DNA of 64,000 bases, from NCBI RefSeq assembly GCF_003344885.1, contig NZ_CP031155.1, positions 2,373,327 through 2,437,326 of the forward strand, read 5' to 3'. A model generated the notes under the pieces. That model had not been told where the DNA came from. It did not search any database and was given only the letters and a program-made list of their open reading frames with translations. Every line of letters starts with the position of its first letter. Position 1 is the stretch's first letter. The stretch comes from Altererythrobacter sp. ZODW24. GTDB taxonomy: Bacteria; Pseudomonadota; Alphaproteobacteria; Sphingomonadales; Sphingomonadaceae. Positions 51,742-61,792 of the stretch are shown piece by piece. Position numbers and translations under genes: made by a program.

Positions 51742-52998
51742 CTACTGCTTGCGGCTAAAGGGCAAATTATCGCAATTTCCCTTGATTTCGTCGCCTCTGA
51801 ACGCCGCCTCTACGAACGGGATCGATTGCTGCGTCGATGTCATAACCACCTCTGTATGGTTGAGCCCTGAGTAGAGTACTGACTCGACAGGTGTGCCGGC
51901 TTTACAGGCAGCCATGACAAGTCCCGCTTGCATGCGCGCAGGAGTGTCTTTGTCGTCGGCCCCCGTGCCCAGAAACAAGGGGGTGTCGAAAGCGAGTGAG
52001 GGATAGCCCATCCTCTCGAACCCCAAGCGCATTGCGGGTGCCGCCGGGCGAGCGAATGACTGCCGCCGGGTTAACCCAGACTTGATGACCATTTCTTTCA
52101 GTCCGGCGTAGCAAGTGTCATCGACGCGCGAGGCGACTGGCCATGCTGCGTCAGAAATATAGTCGCGCATCTGAAAGTCCGGATCGACTTGCTCCACCAA
52201 GGTCATGCCTAGAAATGTGTACCCGAGCAACGGATCAAGTTCGTCCGGTTTGCGCAAGCGGTCAAGCACGTCCAGCACAGCGGGCGTGAAATAAGGAGCG
52301 CCAGTCGCGACTACGCCCACTAGATCAATCTCCGGCGCATATGACTTGGCATAGTCCGCCGTGGCTATAGCTGCGCCGGCACCCTGCGACTGGCCAAGCA
52401 GAACCACACGCTTGGCCAGCGGGAAATCACCCGCCTGAACGGCGCGAATGATGTCGAGGTTGCTATAAGCGGCAGGCCGGGTTGCTAGATACGGATGCGT
52501 GCCTTGCGTTCCCAATCCCTGATAGTCCGAAGCGACAACTGCATATCCCCGGCTGAGCCATAGGTTCAGATAGTTCTCGTCGCGCGATTGTCTACCGTTC
52601 CACGACGGGGCACATATGTCCGCAATTCCCACGGTTCCGTGGGTCCATGCGATAAGCGGCCAGCCGCCCTCTGACGCCTCTCCCTTTGGCATATACAAGA
52701 CGCCGGACACCGGCAGCAGGCTATCGCCAGATAGCCCATCGGTTGAACTATAGAGAATGCGAATGTTGGAACCGGCATTGACTAGTGATTGACGTTGTTC
52801 GAGCTGCTCTTGGCGGATAAGTATCCCAGCTCGTTCCGGTAATGTGCTGTCCGACTTGTAAAAGGGCGATAGTTCTACATCGCCGCGCGTTTTCGTAACA
52901 GCCGATTGGGGGGCGGGAGTGGTAGAGCATGCCGCCACCAAAGAAATACCGAGCGCAACTGCGCAGCACCGTGTCACAAATCGTCCGCAAGCAAACAT
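51742..52998 (-). CDS. secretory-lipase-like lipoprotein (alpha/beta hydrolase)
   Basis: A 418-residue enzyme with a lipoprotein signal (lipobox VAAC, C24). The alpha/beta hydrolase fold shows the oxyanion region IAWTHGTVG, the nucleophile elbow GQSQG (in VVLLGQSQGAGAAIATADY), acid in TGADDKDTP and His in GLNHTEVVM. The domain order and cap resemble the LIP-type secretory lipases and actinobacterial triacylglycerol lipases. It should hydrolyse esters or lipids at the periplasmic or outer-membrane surface. It is monocistronic and divergent from a TonB receptor gene. Confidence 0.85.
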   Translation of the reverse strand: MFACGRFVTRCCAVALGISLVAACSTTPAPQSAVTKTRGDVELSPFYKSDSTLPERAGILIRQEQLEQRQSLVNAGSNIRILYSSTDGLSGDSLLPVSGVLYMPKGEASEGGWPLIAWTHGTVGIADICAPSWNGRQSRDENYLNLWLSRGYAVVASDYQGLGTQGTHPYLATRPAAYSNLDIIRAVQAGDFPLAKRVVLLGQSQGAGAAIATADYAKSYAPEIDLVGVVATGAPYFTPAVLDVLDRLRKPDELDPLLGYTFLGMTLVEQVDPDFQMRDYISDAAWPVASRVDDTCYAGLKEMVIKSGLTRRQSFARPAAPAMRLGFERMGYPSLAFDTPLFLGTGADDKDTPARMQAGLVMAACKAGTPVESVLYSGLNHTEVVMTSTQQSIPFVEAAFRGDEIKGNCDNLPFSRKQ

Positions 52999-53395
52999 AC
53001 AATATCCTCAAGATCGTTTCCCCGACCGTTCGCCGGATTGCGACACTCAGAAGCACCGCTCGTCAACTCGCTAGCTGCCATGTGGGTAGGTATGCGTCCA
53101 GCATTAAGAAGAATGTCGTAATCGTCCAATAGCGTGGCCAATTTGCCGCAATCCGGACTATATACATTTTAATTACAGTGAGTTAAAGGTGCTCTCAGTT
53201 AGATTAACCGGCCAATTAAATTCATCGTGCGATTAAACTCTGTAAGAACGTGTATTGTATTCGAAACTGATCCGGTTATCCATGCCGAGACGCCGCAATG
53301 GCGCAAGGATCATAAAGGCATAAAGTCGGTCCTGATGTTTTAGTGCATTTAGATGCGCGAAAATGACGAGAGAGTTTCTTGGGAGAGTTATTGAA
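52999..53395. other. 397-base divergent intergenic region
   Basis: No gene is seen. It separates the lipase-like gene and a TonB receptor gene. The segment 53160-53290 is AT-rich and probably carries the receptor promoter. GGGAGAG lies 10 to 16 bases before the receptor ATG. Confidence 0.45.
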
Positions 53396-56014
53396 ATGAT
53401 GAAATTTGCAGGACGATTCGGTGCAGCGTTGGCATGCTCGACGGCTTTGATTCCGGTTACGGCCTATGCACAAGATGCCGCTGCCGAAGAAGAAGCGATC
53501 ACTGATCCCAATATCATCATCGTGACGGCGACACGCCGTGCGGAGGATGTCCAAGACATTCCCATTGCTGTGACGGCCATCAGCCCAGTCCAGCTTGAAA
53601 AGCAGGGCGTTGTAAACGTTCAGAACATCACATCCGTTTCGCCCAGCTTCTCGACATCGAACGCCCAGACATCGTCAGGCACGGTCGTGCTGCGTATTCG
53701 CGGTATCGGTACAACTTCGAACAACATTGGCTTCGAAAGCGCTGTCGGTATCTTCGTTGACGGTGCGTATCAGTCACGTCCCGGCGTGGCTCTCGGCGAA
53801 TTCGTCGATGTAGAGCGCGTCGAAGTCCTTCGCGGTCCGCAAGGCACTCTGTTTGGCCGCAACACGTCTGCTGGTGCGCTGAATATTACGAACGTTCGCC
53901 CTGATCTCGACGAGTTCGGTGGCTTCGTGAACGCATCGATTGGCAGTTACGATCTCCGTTCGGTTCAGGGTGCTATTAACGCACCCATCGTGCCCGGAAG
54001 CGTGGCACTTCGTGTCACCGGCGCATACCGTGAGCGTGATGGATATGTGACCGTGCAAGACGGTGCTGGCAATGAGATCGGTGAATCCAACGGTGTAGAC
54101 CAGTATCTCGTTCGCGCTCAACTCGGGTTTGAAACCGATAGCGGCATTCGTGGCCGGTTGATCGGTGATTATTCGAATTCGAGCGCAGGCTGCTGTACTG
54201 CTGTTGAATTGCTGCAGTCGGGTGTTGAAACGGCCGGATTGTTTGGTGCCGTCGGCCTCGGGGCGCGAGGCGGCATGTCTGCTCCCGCTGTTGCAACCGA
54301 TCCGAACGACGTCACAACGATGCAAGAAGCATTGGACAACCGCATCTCCAGCGGCAGCCGTGTTCCGCTGGCTGATATCGATCAGTGGGGTCTAACCGGT
54401 GAGATCGAAATTCCACTCGGCGCCGATGCTGACCTGATTTATATCGGTTCCTACCGCGAATACAGTGCTTCCGAGAGCTACGACTCAGCTTTCTCGGGCC
54501 TCGACACATTCAACGTTTTGCCCGGCGGCGGCACCAACATCGACACGATGACGCATGAACTGCGCATTCAGGGCGATGCCTTTGGCGGCGCACTCAGCTG
54601 GCTTGTCGGTGGTTACTACTCGACCGAAGATATCGCGCAGGACGTGAACTTCGGCCTTGGCGAAGATTACGATCAACTGATCGGTGCATTGTTGGCAGGT
54701 GCTTCTGCTGGTGGAACCATCACTCCCGGCAGCCCCATCTTCGTCGGTACAAACCCGCTTGAATTCCTGACCGGAGTTGATCCAGCGACGGTTCGGACGA
54801 CAAACTCCTACCGTCAGGAAAGCACGAGCTGGTCGATCTTCACGCATAATACTCTGGAGGTTGCGGAAGGTCTGAAGCTTACCGTTGGACTGCGTTATTC
54901 GGATGAAGATAAGGATGGTTCTTACAGCCAGCCTGCCGTCAATAATGACCTTTGCCCAGCAATGCTCGGCACGCTTGATCCGGCAGCATTGGGAATGGGA
55001 CAGCTGGTGTTTGGCAATCTGCCGGCGGCATTCGGTCCGACAGCCCTAGTGGTTGGCTGTTTCCCATTCGTGGCACCGGCCGACCTTCCACTGTCCGCAG
55101 CACTTCCGCTCACGCGGACGTTTGATGGTAACTTCAGCGACAGTGAACTGATCTATACCGGTAAGGTATCGTATGAGTTCGCGGCACCTATCACGACCTA
55201 TGCCAGCTTTACGCATGGCTATAAGTCAGGCGGTTTCAACTTGGATTCAACGGCGGCTATCGCTGGAGCAGATCCTAGCTTCCGCTCAGAAACGGTCGAT
55301 GCGTATGAAATTGGCGCGAAGGGTAAGTTCCTCGACAACGCTGTGACCGTCAATCTGGCTTTGTTCTACGAGAAATTCCAAGACTTCCAGGTCCTCGAAT
55401 TCACCGGAGCGCAGTTCCAGACCTTCAACGTACCGAAGGCACAGTCAAAGGGCTTCGAGCTGGAAACAGTCATCCGTCCTGATGACAACTTCACACTCAA
55501 CGCCGGCCTGACGTATGTTGATGCCGAATATCCTGACGATTGCGCTGGTGATTCCACTCAGCTCAACGTTCTAACACTTTGCGGTAATTCGCTGACGAAC
55601 GCTCCGGAATTTGTCGCCATCATGGGTGCCAATTACGGTAAAGACCTCGGCAGCAACATGAAGTGGTTCTTGAATGCTTCGATCCGCGCGGAAAGTGACC
55701 GCCGGACTTCGACGCAAGCTCGCTTCGTACCTAGTGCGGCGTCGGTGGCAAACGACTTCGGCGGTGACGCGCAAGCAGCAGTTGATGCAGCTGGCCTCGT
55801 TCCCTTCGATGTTCAGGATGGCAACGTGAAGATCAACCTTCGCGCCGGTATCGGTCAGATTGATGATCGCTGGGGTATCGAAGCATGGGCCACCAACATT
55901 ACCAATGTCGTGACGCGCGGTGTTACCTTTAACACCACGCTGCGCTCCGGTTCGCGCTCTGCCTTCGTGCAGGAACCACGCATGTATGGTGTGACACTTC
56001 GCGGCAAGTTCTAA
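53396..56014 (+). CDS. TonB-dependent receptor
   Basis: An 872-residue outer-membrane receptor. The signal peptide ends TAYAQ (about residue 25), followed by the TonB box IIIVTATRR and a plug domain (VEVLRGPQGTLFGRNTSAGALNI). The barrel ends YGVTLRGKF. Its sequence type (VTATRRAEDVQDIPIAVTAIS) is the common sphingomonad receptor class. There is no STN domain, so it is not wired to the sigma/anti-sigma pair. It is followed by its own terminator and then by an acyl-CoA dehydrogenase gene. The substrate is unknown; a hydrophobic or aromatic compound is possible from the neighbours. Confidence 0.93.
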   Translation: MMKFAGRFGAALACSTALIPVTAYAQDAAAEEEAITDPNIIIVTATRRAEDVQDIPIAVTAISPVQLEKQGVVNVQNITSVSPSFSTSNAQTSSGTVVLRIRGIGTTSNNIGFESAVGIFVDGAYQSRPGVALGEFVDVERVEVLRGPQGTLFGRNTSAGALNITNVRPDLDEFGGFVNASIGSYDLRSVQGAINAPIVPGSVALRVTGAYRERDGYVTVQDGAGNEIGESNGVDQYLVRAQLGFETDSGIRGRLIGDYSNSSAGCCTAVELLQSGVETAGLFGAVGLGARGGMSAPAVATDPNDVTTMQEALDNRISSGSRVPLADIDQWGLTGEIEIPLGADADLIYIGSYREYSASESYDSAFSGLDTFNVLPGGGTNIDTMTHELRIQGDAFGGALSWLVGGYYSTEDIAQDVNFGLGEDYDQLIGALLAGASAGGTITPGSPIFVGTNPLEFLTGVDPATVRTTNSYRQESTSWSIFTHNTLEVAEGLKLTVGLRYSDEDKDGSYSQPAVNNDLCPAMLGTLDPAALGMGQLVFGNLPAAFGPTALVVGCFPFVAPADLPLSAALPLTRTFDGNFSDSELIYTGKVSYEFAAPITTYASFTHGYKSGGFNLDSTAAIAGADPSFRSETVDAYEIGAKGKFLDNAVTVNLALFYEKFQDFQVLEFTGAQFQTFNVPKAQSKGFELETVIRPDDNFTLNAGLTYVDAEYPDDCAGDSTQLNVLTLCGNSLTNAPEFVAIMGANYGKDLGSNMKWFLNASIRAESDRRTSTQARFVPSAASVANDFGGDAQAAVDAAGLVPFDVQDGNVKINLRAGIGQIDDRWGIEAWATNITNVVTRGVTFNTTLRSGSRSAFVQEPRMYGVTLRGKF

Positions 56015-56044
56015 TACATACGCGAATATAACTGACCAAGAATT

Positions 56045-56075
56045 GGCGGGCGTCCTTCGGGCCGTCCGCCATTTT
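56045..56075 (+). terminator. rho-independent terminator with UUCG loop
   Basis: Arms GGCGGGCGTCC and GGCCGTCCGCC pair at all but one position (one G-T wobble), with a TTCG tetraloop, followed by ATTTTCTTGTTT. It ends the TonB receptor transcript before the acyl-CoA dehydrogenase gene. Confidence 0.88.
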
Positions 56076-56101
56076 CTTGTTTGAAGGTAAGGGAGTGACG
56101 A

Positions 56102-57265
56102 ATGGCGGGTTTGGAGCAGCAGAGTTTCCCTGAGATCCGCGAGTCTGTGCGGCGGCTATGCGCTGAGTTCCCTGGATCATACTGGCAGGCGCTCGACCGG
56201 GAACGGGCATATCCTACAGAGTTCGTTCAAACGCTGACCAAGGAAGGCTTCCTGTCGGCTCTGATCCCGGAAGAATATGGCGGGGCAGGGCTGGGGCTGG
56301 GCGCGGCGAGTGCTATACTTGAGGAAATCCACCGCTCCGGCTGCAATGGCGGCGCTTGCCACGCGCAGATGTACACGATGGGCACCATCCTGCGGCATGG
56401 CAGCGAGGCGCAGAAGCAAGCAATCCTGCCTAAGGTCGCGTCAGGTGAACTGCGCTTGCAGGCATTCGGTGTGACGGAACCGACTGCGGGCACTGATACG
56501 TCACGCATCACGACTTTCGCCGAAAGGCGCGGCGATACTTATTACGTCTCGGGCCAGAAAATCTGGATCAGCCGGGCGGAGCATTCTGACTTGATGGTGC
56601 TGCTCTGCCGCACGACCAAGCGCGAGGATGCTGCCAAGCCTACTGCCGGCATGAGTGTGCTGTTGGTCGACTTGCGAGAGGCTAAGGATAATGGCCTGAC
56701 CATCAAGCCGGTTCGCACCATGCTCAATCATGCTACAACCGAGCTGTTCTTCGACGAAATGCCAGTCCCGGCTGAAAACCTGATCGGCGAGGAGGGCAGC
56801 GGGTTCCGCTATATCATCGACGGCATGAATGCGGAGCGCATCCTGATCGCCGCGGAGTGCATTGGCGACGGGCGCTTCTTCATCGACCGCGCCACAGCCT
56901 ATGCCAAGGACCGTAGCGTGTTCGGCAAGTCCATCGGGGCCAATCAAGCGGTGCAGTTCCCCATCGCGCGCAACTATGCCGAGGTGGAGGCCGCATCGCT
57001 GATGGTCGACAAGGCCTGTGACCTGTTCGAGGCCGGGCAGCCATGCGGTACGGAGGCGAATATGGCCAAGATGCTTGCATCCGAAGCCTCATGGTCTGCA
57101 GCAGACACATGCCTTCAAACACATGGCGGGTTCGGCTTTGCTGAGGAATATGACATCGAGCGCAAGTTCCGCGAGACGCGGCTTTATCAAGTCGCACCGA
57201 TCAGCACGAATCTGATCCTCAGCCATGTCGGAACCCATGTGCTGGGTATGCCGAAGAGTTTTTAG
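56102..57265 (+). CDS. acyl-CoA dehydrogenase
   Basis: A 387-residue FAD-dependent dehydrogenase with the three-domain fold: LIPEEYGGAGLG, FGVTEPTAGTDTSRI, YYVSGQKIWISRAEHSDLM and a C-terminal CLQTHGGFGFAEEYDIERKFRETRLYQ. The catalytic Glu in the common YEGTSE position is replaced (LYQVAPIST). An upstream Glu in NAERILIAAE (about residue 244) lies where isovaleryl-CoA-type and long-chain enzymes keep their base, so the enzyme is probably of that subgroup. It dehydrogenates an acyl-CoA at the alpha-beta position. Its stop overlaps the end of the convergent flavin reductase gene by 4 bases. Confidence 0.93.
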   Translation: MAGLEQQSFPEIRESVRRLCAEFPGSYWQALDRERAYPTEFVQTLTKEGFLSALIPEEYGGAGLGLGAASAILEEIHRSGCNGGACHAQMYTMGTILRHGSEAQKQAILPKVASGELRLQAFGVTEPTAGTDTSRITTFAERRGDTYYVSGQKIWISRAEHSDLMVLLCRTTKREDAAKPTAGMSVLLVDLREAKDNGLTIKPVRTMLNHATTELFFDEMPVPAENLIGEEGSGFRYIIDGMNAERILIAAECIGDGRFFIDRATAYAKDRSVFGKSIGANQAVQFPIARNYAEVEAASLMVDKACDLFEAGQPCGTEANMAKMLASEASWSAADTCLQTHGGFGFAEEYDIERKFRETRLYQVAPISTNLILSHVGTHVLGMPKSF

Positions 57266-57942
57266 TCTTCGAACCGGTCGATGATTTGGCGCAGAGCCAG
57301 TTTTGCGTCAGCCAGCTGATCGAGAGTCAGCCTGTCAGCTAGCGCATGCTCGAGGGCGTCTGCTTCGATACCGGTTCCATCCAATGCTTGCGTAGCACCC
57401 TGAAGGAGTGACGCGAGCGAGCCGTCATCGGTGAGTGTAGCGGGTTGCATCCGGCGCTCGGCATATTGACCGTCATGGAATAGCAGCGGCGCCTCGTCGC
57501 GCGCCTCGAAAGCGGTTACTTCACCCACCATTATTATGTGATCACCGCCATCGTACTGGTGCCGTGTCTTACATTCAAAAACGGCGGCATGTTCGGTCAG
57601 GATCGGCGATTTAAGTGCGCCCGGAGCCCAGTCGAGACCGCCAAATTTGTCTGCGCCCGACTTGGCAAAAAGGTTGGACAGGTCCTGCTGCGCAGCGGTT
57701 AAAATATGGATCGCGAAGTGACCGCTATCGATGAAGGCATCGCGCGATAGCGAGGCTCGCGCCAGCGACCACAACACCAGGGGCGGATCGAGCGAGACGG
57801 AATTGAAGCTGCTCGCGGTAACACCAACCGGATCGCCATCAGCGTCTAGCGTCGTGACGATGGTCACACCCGTGGCGAAGCTGCCTAGCGCGCGGCGAAA
57901 TGCAGTTTTGTCGTCTATGTTAGAGGGCATCGCATAAGACAT
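57262..57942 (-). CDS. flavin reductase-domain protein
   Basis: A 226-residue protein. Residues about 8-165 match the flavin reductase/HpaC-like FMN-binding split barrel (FRRALGSFATGVTIVTTLDADG, VGVTASSFNSVSLDPPLVLWSLAR, HFAIHILTAAQQDLSNLFA). It supplies reduced flavin to a partner monooxygenase. The C-terminal 60 residues are a helical extension not found in the short members. The start is either 57942 (chosen, GAGAG upstream) or 57930. No flavin monooxygenase is adjacent, so its partner is elsewhere or unseen. Confidence 0.88.
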   Translation of the reverse strand: MSYAMPSNIDDKTAFRRALGSFATGVTIVTTLDADGDPVGVTASSFNSVSLDPPLVLWSLARASLSRDAFIDSGHFAIHILTAAQQDLSNLFAKSGADKFGGLDWAPGALKSPILTEHAAVFECKTRHQYDGGDHIIMVGEVTAFEARDEAPLLFHDGQYAERRMQPATLTDDGSLASLLQGATQALDGTGIEADALEHALADRLTLDQLADAKLALRQIIDRFED

Positions 57943-58020
57943 CTCTCGCCGATTAGGCGGCTTATCCTCCGCAAGCAACAGCCCTTTACCCGAGGCCTGC
58001 ACGTGAACCCAAACGCAAAC

Positions 58021-58042
58021 GGCGGCCCCCGAAGGGACCGCC
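58021..58042 (-). terminator. terminator hairpin with UUCG loop
   Basis: On the minus strand GGCGGTCCC-TTCG-GGGGCCGCC forms a 9-bp stem (one G-U pair) closed by a stable UUCG tetraloop, followed by GTTTGCGTTT. It lies 50 bases after the TonB receptor stop and before the flavin reductase gene. Confidence 0.8.
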
Positions 58043-58091
58043 GCTGCTTATTCGAGCTTTGGTGAAAGCGGCGTGCCGCTTTTGCCTTAGA

Positions 58092-60590
58092 TTAGTAACC
58101 CAGTGTCAGCGAAATGCTGGCAGCGCGCGGTGCGCCGATCTGAGCGAAACCAAAGCCGTCGAGCGAACCACCGAAGAAGCCGATGTAATACTCGTCGAAG
58201 ATGTTGGTGACGTTCAGCTGGATCGCTGCGTCCGTACCGTTGATGAACTCGCCTAGGCGGTAACGCAGGTCGAAGTCGACCAGCGTGTAACCTGGGGCTG
58301 TGTCAGTGTTGAGATCGTTAATGTAGCGCTTGCCCGTGTGCTTCACCTGAGCTCCCATTTCTACATTACCGAAGGCAACCTGACCGCGCGCACCAACCGA
58401 CCACGTTGGCGTGCCGCTTTCGCGGTTGCCTGCAGTGGCGAGGAAGATTGGATCGTCATTAACGTCGACACCATCTTGAACATCATCCTGGATTTCAGAT
58501 TCGCTCAGCGAGCCGAAAACATAGAGTAGCGTCTGGCGGGTCGGACGATAAGCGATCGAACCATCGATACCGTATTTATCGACCTTGCCGAGGTTACGGA
58601 AAACGGTTGCGCCTTCACCCATGTTTGCATCGGGATCGAATGCGGAAGCTAAGCGGTCGTTATAACCAGTGAACCAACCAGCGACCTGTGCAGTGATCCG
58701 GCCGCTGTTGTAACGCAAGCCAGCGTCGAAGCTGTTCGTGGTTTCAGGGACTGGCTGCGCGTCGTTCGCGTTGATCAGATACAGCGAGTCATAGAGCGGA
58801 TCGGTACCTGGTACCGACAGACCTTTCGCATAGTTTGCGAATACTGACAGGCCGCTATCGAAATCATAGGTGAAGCCGACGTTTGGCAGCAGATCATCAT
58901 ACTTATATGTACGTGAGACAGGGCCAACATGGTCTGGGCTCAACGCTTCGTATTCCGTGAGGTCCTGGCCGGGGTTCGGGCAATCAACGAAGCCGTTGAT
59001 CGACGTGGTGTAGCAGTTCTGGTTCAGGTCGCGCGTAAAGAACGGGGCGCGAAGGCCGAGGACTGCAGTGAGGCCGCCGAAACGTCCGCGATATTCACCA
59101 GAAACCTGATGCAGGATAGCAAATGACTTGCGATCCCGCTTGTTCACTTCGAGGCCATCGACCGCGAGCAGCGGGTTGTCGATCGCGAACACATCGCTGA
59201 TTTCGCCATTGGCCAGCATGTTAGTGATCTGACCGGTTTGACGGTGGCGGGCACGATCCCATGTGTAGGCGATACGGACGCGGTGGTCAGAATTGATATC
59301 GTAAATCGCGTTTGCGACAACGCCGTAGCGGTTGGTTATCGTTTGACTTGGATCATTACCTGCAACTTCGTCGTCGAGGTCGCCGTCGTTGTTGAGGTCA
59401 CGGCCGAAGTAGTAACCGCCGTTAAAGGCACCGGTCAGTCCTTGAGTTCCACCAAACGGGGTGAAGAGTGATTCACGCAGATCGTCGGGGCCGCCGCCAT
59501 TCGCCTTGACGTACTGGTAGCTTGGATCGACCGTCAGGGTCAGTGAGTCACCGACCGAGAAACGCGATGCACCACGGATATTACCTGTGTCTGATGGATT
59601 GTAACGACGGAAGAAGGCCGAGCCGCAACCGCCACGGTCGCTGTAGTCGACCGATTCACCGGGGCTACCACCACCGCCGATTACGACGCGCGGATCAACT
59701 GCACAGGGATATACTTCGGTATTTTCATAAACCGAGAAGCGTTCTTCCTTTGTGAAGCCGCCGTCGTAGAACGAAAGCAGGTCGCTGAGCCGCTCGGAAC
59801 CGGCAAAGTTGTTGCGGTTTTGGTTGAAGTGACCGGAAACCGAGATGAAATCGCCGTTCGAGCCAAGATCCTGCCAAATGCGGCCATTGACCTGCGTCTT
59901 ATCGACCTGACCATACGGGTTATAAGGAACGCCGTAGCGTGTGTAGCTGACCGAAGCGAAAGCCTTGGTGCCTGAGCCGGTGATGTCGCCGGTATCGATC
60001 ATGCCGAAACCGCGCATATATAACGTGTCGGAAGCGCCGCCAGCGAGAACATCACCTACCGACATTGTCGATGTGATGTGGAAATAATCTTTTGGCTCGC
60101 GTGTACGAATGTTGATCGTACCACCCGCTGCGGATGCAGTCGGGCTGTCGACGTCGGTAGTGCCGAGGTTCACGTTGACCGATTCCAGAACTTCGGAGTC
60201 GACCTGCTGGTTGGTGTAGAGCGCGTAGTTGCCCGAATCGTTCAGTGGTAGGCCGTCCAGCGTTTGCGAAACGCGGTCAGCGCCGAAGCCGCGGACGGTG
60301 AAACCGCCGCCGGAGGAGCCCCAAGGGTCATTGTTCTGGAAGCTAACGCCTGGGACGAGGTTGACGATGTCGTTGATCGTCTGACCAGGGCGGGCGCGAC
60401 GAATTTGGTCTTCGGTAACGACCTGCTTGGCCTTCGTCGTGTTAGGGATTTCGATGCCGCCAATGTCGCTGGTGCCAGCGGTAACGACGATTTCCGGCTC
60501 GTCGAACTCAATCGAACCGGTGGATTGAGCGTGTGCTACCGACGGGATCGCTAGGGCGATCAGCGCGGTGCTGCGAAGAAACATGGTTTT
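58092..60590 (-). CDS. TonB-dependent receptor
   Basis: An 832-residue outer-membrane receptor. The signal peptide ends VAHAQ (about residue 21); TonB box EIVVTAGT; plug with IRRARPGQTINDIVNLVPGV and GSSGGGFTVRGFG; barrel ending RAASISLTLGY. Cysteine pairs in extracellular loops (VYPCAVD, RGGCGS, NQNCYTT, VDCPNP) suggest disulfide-stabilised loops. ATG 60590 is chosen as the start of the signal peptide. It lies downstream of the nucleoside transporter/oxygenase pair in the same direction, with a 266-base gap, so a shared substrate such as a purine derivative is possible but unproven. Confidence 0.92.
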   Translation of the reverse strand, partial: KTMFLRSTALIALAIPSVAHAQSTGSIEFDEPEIVVTAGTSDIGGIEIPNTTKAKQVVTEDQIRRARPGQTINDIVNLVPGVSFQNNDPWGSSGGGFTVRGFGADRVSQTLDGLPLNDSGNYALYTNQQVDSEVLESVNVNLGTTDVDSPTASAAGGTINIRTREPKDYFHITSTMSVGDVLAGGASDTLYMRGFGMIDTGDITGSGTKAFASVSYTRYGVPYNPYGQVDKTQVNGRIWQDLGSNGDFISVSGHFNQNRNNFAGSERLSDLLSFYDGGFTKEERFSVYENTEVYPCAVDPRVVIGGGGSPGESVDYSDRGGCGSAFFRRYNPSDTGNIRGASRFSVGDSLTLTVDPSYQYVKANGGGPDDLRESLFTPFGGTQGLTGAFNGGYYFGRDLNNDGDLDDEVAGNDPSQTITNRYGVVANAIYDINSDHRVRIAYTWDRARHRQTGQITNMLANGEISDVFAIDNPLLAVDGLEVNKRDRKSFAILHQVSGEYRGRFGGLTAVLGLRAPFFTRDLNQNCYTTSINGFVDCPNPGQDLTEYEALSPDHVGPVSRTYKYDDLLPNVGFTYDFDSGLSVFANYAKGLSVPGTDPLYDSLYLINANDAQPVPETTNSFDAGLRYNSGRITAQVAGWFTGYNDRLASAFDPDANMGEGATVFRNLGKVDKYGIDGSIAYRPTRQTLLYVFGSLSESEIQDDVQDGVDVNDDPIFLATAGNRESGTPTWSVGARGQVAFGNVEMGAQVKHTGKRYINDLNTDTAPGYTLVDFDLRYRLGEFINGTDAAIQLNVTNIFDEYYIGFFGGSLDGFGFAQIGAPRAASISLTLGY

Positions 60591-60856
60591 CATTGGACAA
60601 GAGCCCCTTGGCTTAGGTGATACGTGATCCACGGCATGCCCCCATGACTCCGGGACCCGCCTGCTGGCGTGGCCCTGCTAGGGCGGCTTCGTGTCGGCAA
60701 GGGGTAAGTTCTGCTACCGAAATGTGACAGGGCTTTATCAGTGGAGATTGACTATAAATACAGGACCAAAAACCGCAGTTTCACTAGGGGTTCACCCACT
60801 GTTGCTGCAATGCAACATTGATTCAATATTGCCACACTGTGGAATAAAACACCAGC

Positions 60857-61783
60857 CTAGGCGAGGCCGATCTCGCGCAAACGCTGCTGTAGATAGTCAT
60901 GCGAGCTTAGCGGATCGGGGTAGTGATTCGTTTTACCATCTGCGAGGCATTCGGGCAGGGTTTCGATTACGAAATCTGGCCGGAAATGCAGGAAGAAGGG
61001 CATTGAGTAACGCGCGCGGCGTGCCGCATCGCCAACTGGATTGACCACCCGGTGCGTGGTTGAGCGCATCTTGTTGTTGGTGAGCCGCTGCAGCATGTCC
61101 CCGATGTTGACGGCAAGGGCGCCAGCGGGCGGTGATACGGGTATCCACTCGCCGCTTTTCGACAGCAGTTCGAGGCCCGCTTCTTCCGCACCTAGCAGCA
61201 ATGTGATGGTGTTGATGTCTTCATGCGCGGCAGCGCGGATCGCTCCGTCGGCGGCCTCTGATACTGGCGGATAGTGGATCAGGCGCAGGATCGAATTTCC
61301 GTCCTCGACCGTGGCGTCGAAGTAATCTTCCTTCAGGCCCAAATGTAAGGCGATAGCGCGCAAGATACGTCCACCGCTTTTCTCAAGCGCCAGAAACAGA
61401 GCCTCGAATGTCTCACGAAAGCCTTCGACCTCGGTCGGCCAAATATTGGGTGCCATATATTCACTGAGGGAGTGGCCTTCTGGCAGGCTGCGTCCCACAT
61501 GCCAAAACTCCTTGAGGTCTTTAACGTCAGCGTCCTTGGCTTTCTCGGTGCCGAAGGCGGTGTAACCGCGTGCGCCGCCCTTTCCGGCGAGCAGATAGGC
61601 GCGCTTGGCGTCATCAGACAGGGCGAAAAACTCGCGGCTAAGCCGCTCGGCCTTGGCGATCAATTCAGCGGGCACCCCGTGATCACGAACAATGGCGAAG
61701 CCGAATTCGGAGAAGCTGTTGCCCAGCTCATCTGATAGCTCAGCAAGCGGACGGGAGAGCGATACGGAGGCAATTTGGTTCAT
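60857..61783 (-). CDS. isopenicillin-N-synthase-family 2OG-Fe(II) oxygenase
   Basis: A 308-residue non-haem iron oxygenase. The N-terminal DIOX_N domain (FGFAIVRDHGVPAELI, YTAFGTEKAKD, EFWHVGR) leads into the jelly roll. Iron ligands are H and D in AAHEDINTITLL and H in STTHRVVNP. The R-x-S in RARYSMPFF binds 2-oxoglutarate. It starts 9 bases after the NupC-like transporter stop, so the two are one operon. Some family members oxidise free bases or nucleosides, so the transported nucleoside may be its substrate (inference). Confidence 0.9.
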   Translation of the reverse strand: MNQIASVSLSRPLAELSDELGNSFSEFGFAIVRDHGVPAELIAKAERLSREFFALSDDAKRAYLLAGKGGARGYTAFGTEKAKDADVKDLKEFWHVGRSLPEGHSLSEYMAPNIWPTEVEGFRETFEALFLALEKSGGRILRAIALHLGLKEDYFDATVEDGNSILRLIHYPPVSEAADGAIRAAAHEDINTITLLLGAEEAGLELLSKSGEWIPVSPPAGALAVNIGDMLQRLTNNKMRSTTHRVVNPVGDAARRARYSMPFFLHFRPDFVIETLPECLADGKTNHYPDPLSSHDYLQQRLREIGLA

Positions 61784-61792
61784 AGGTACCAC

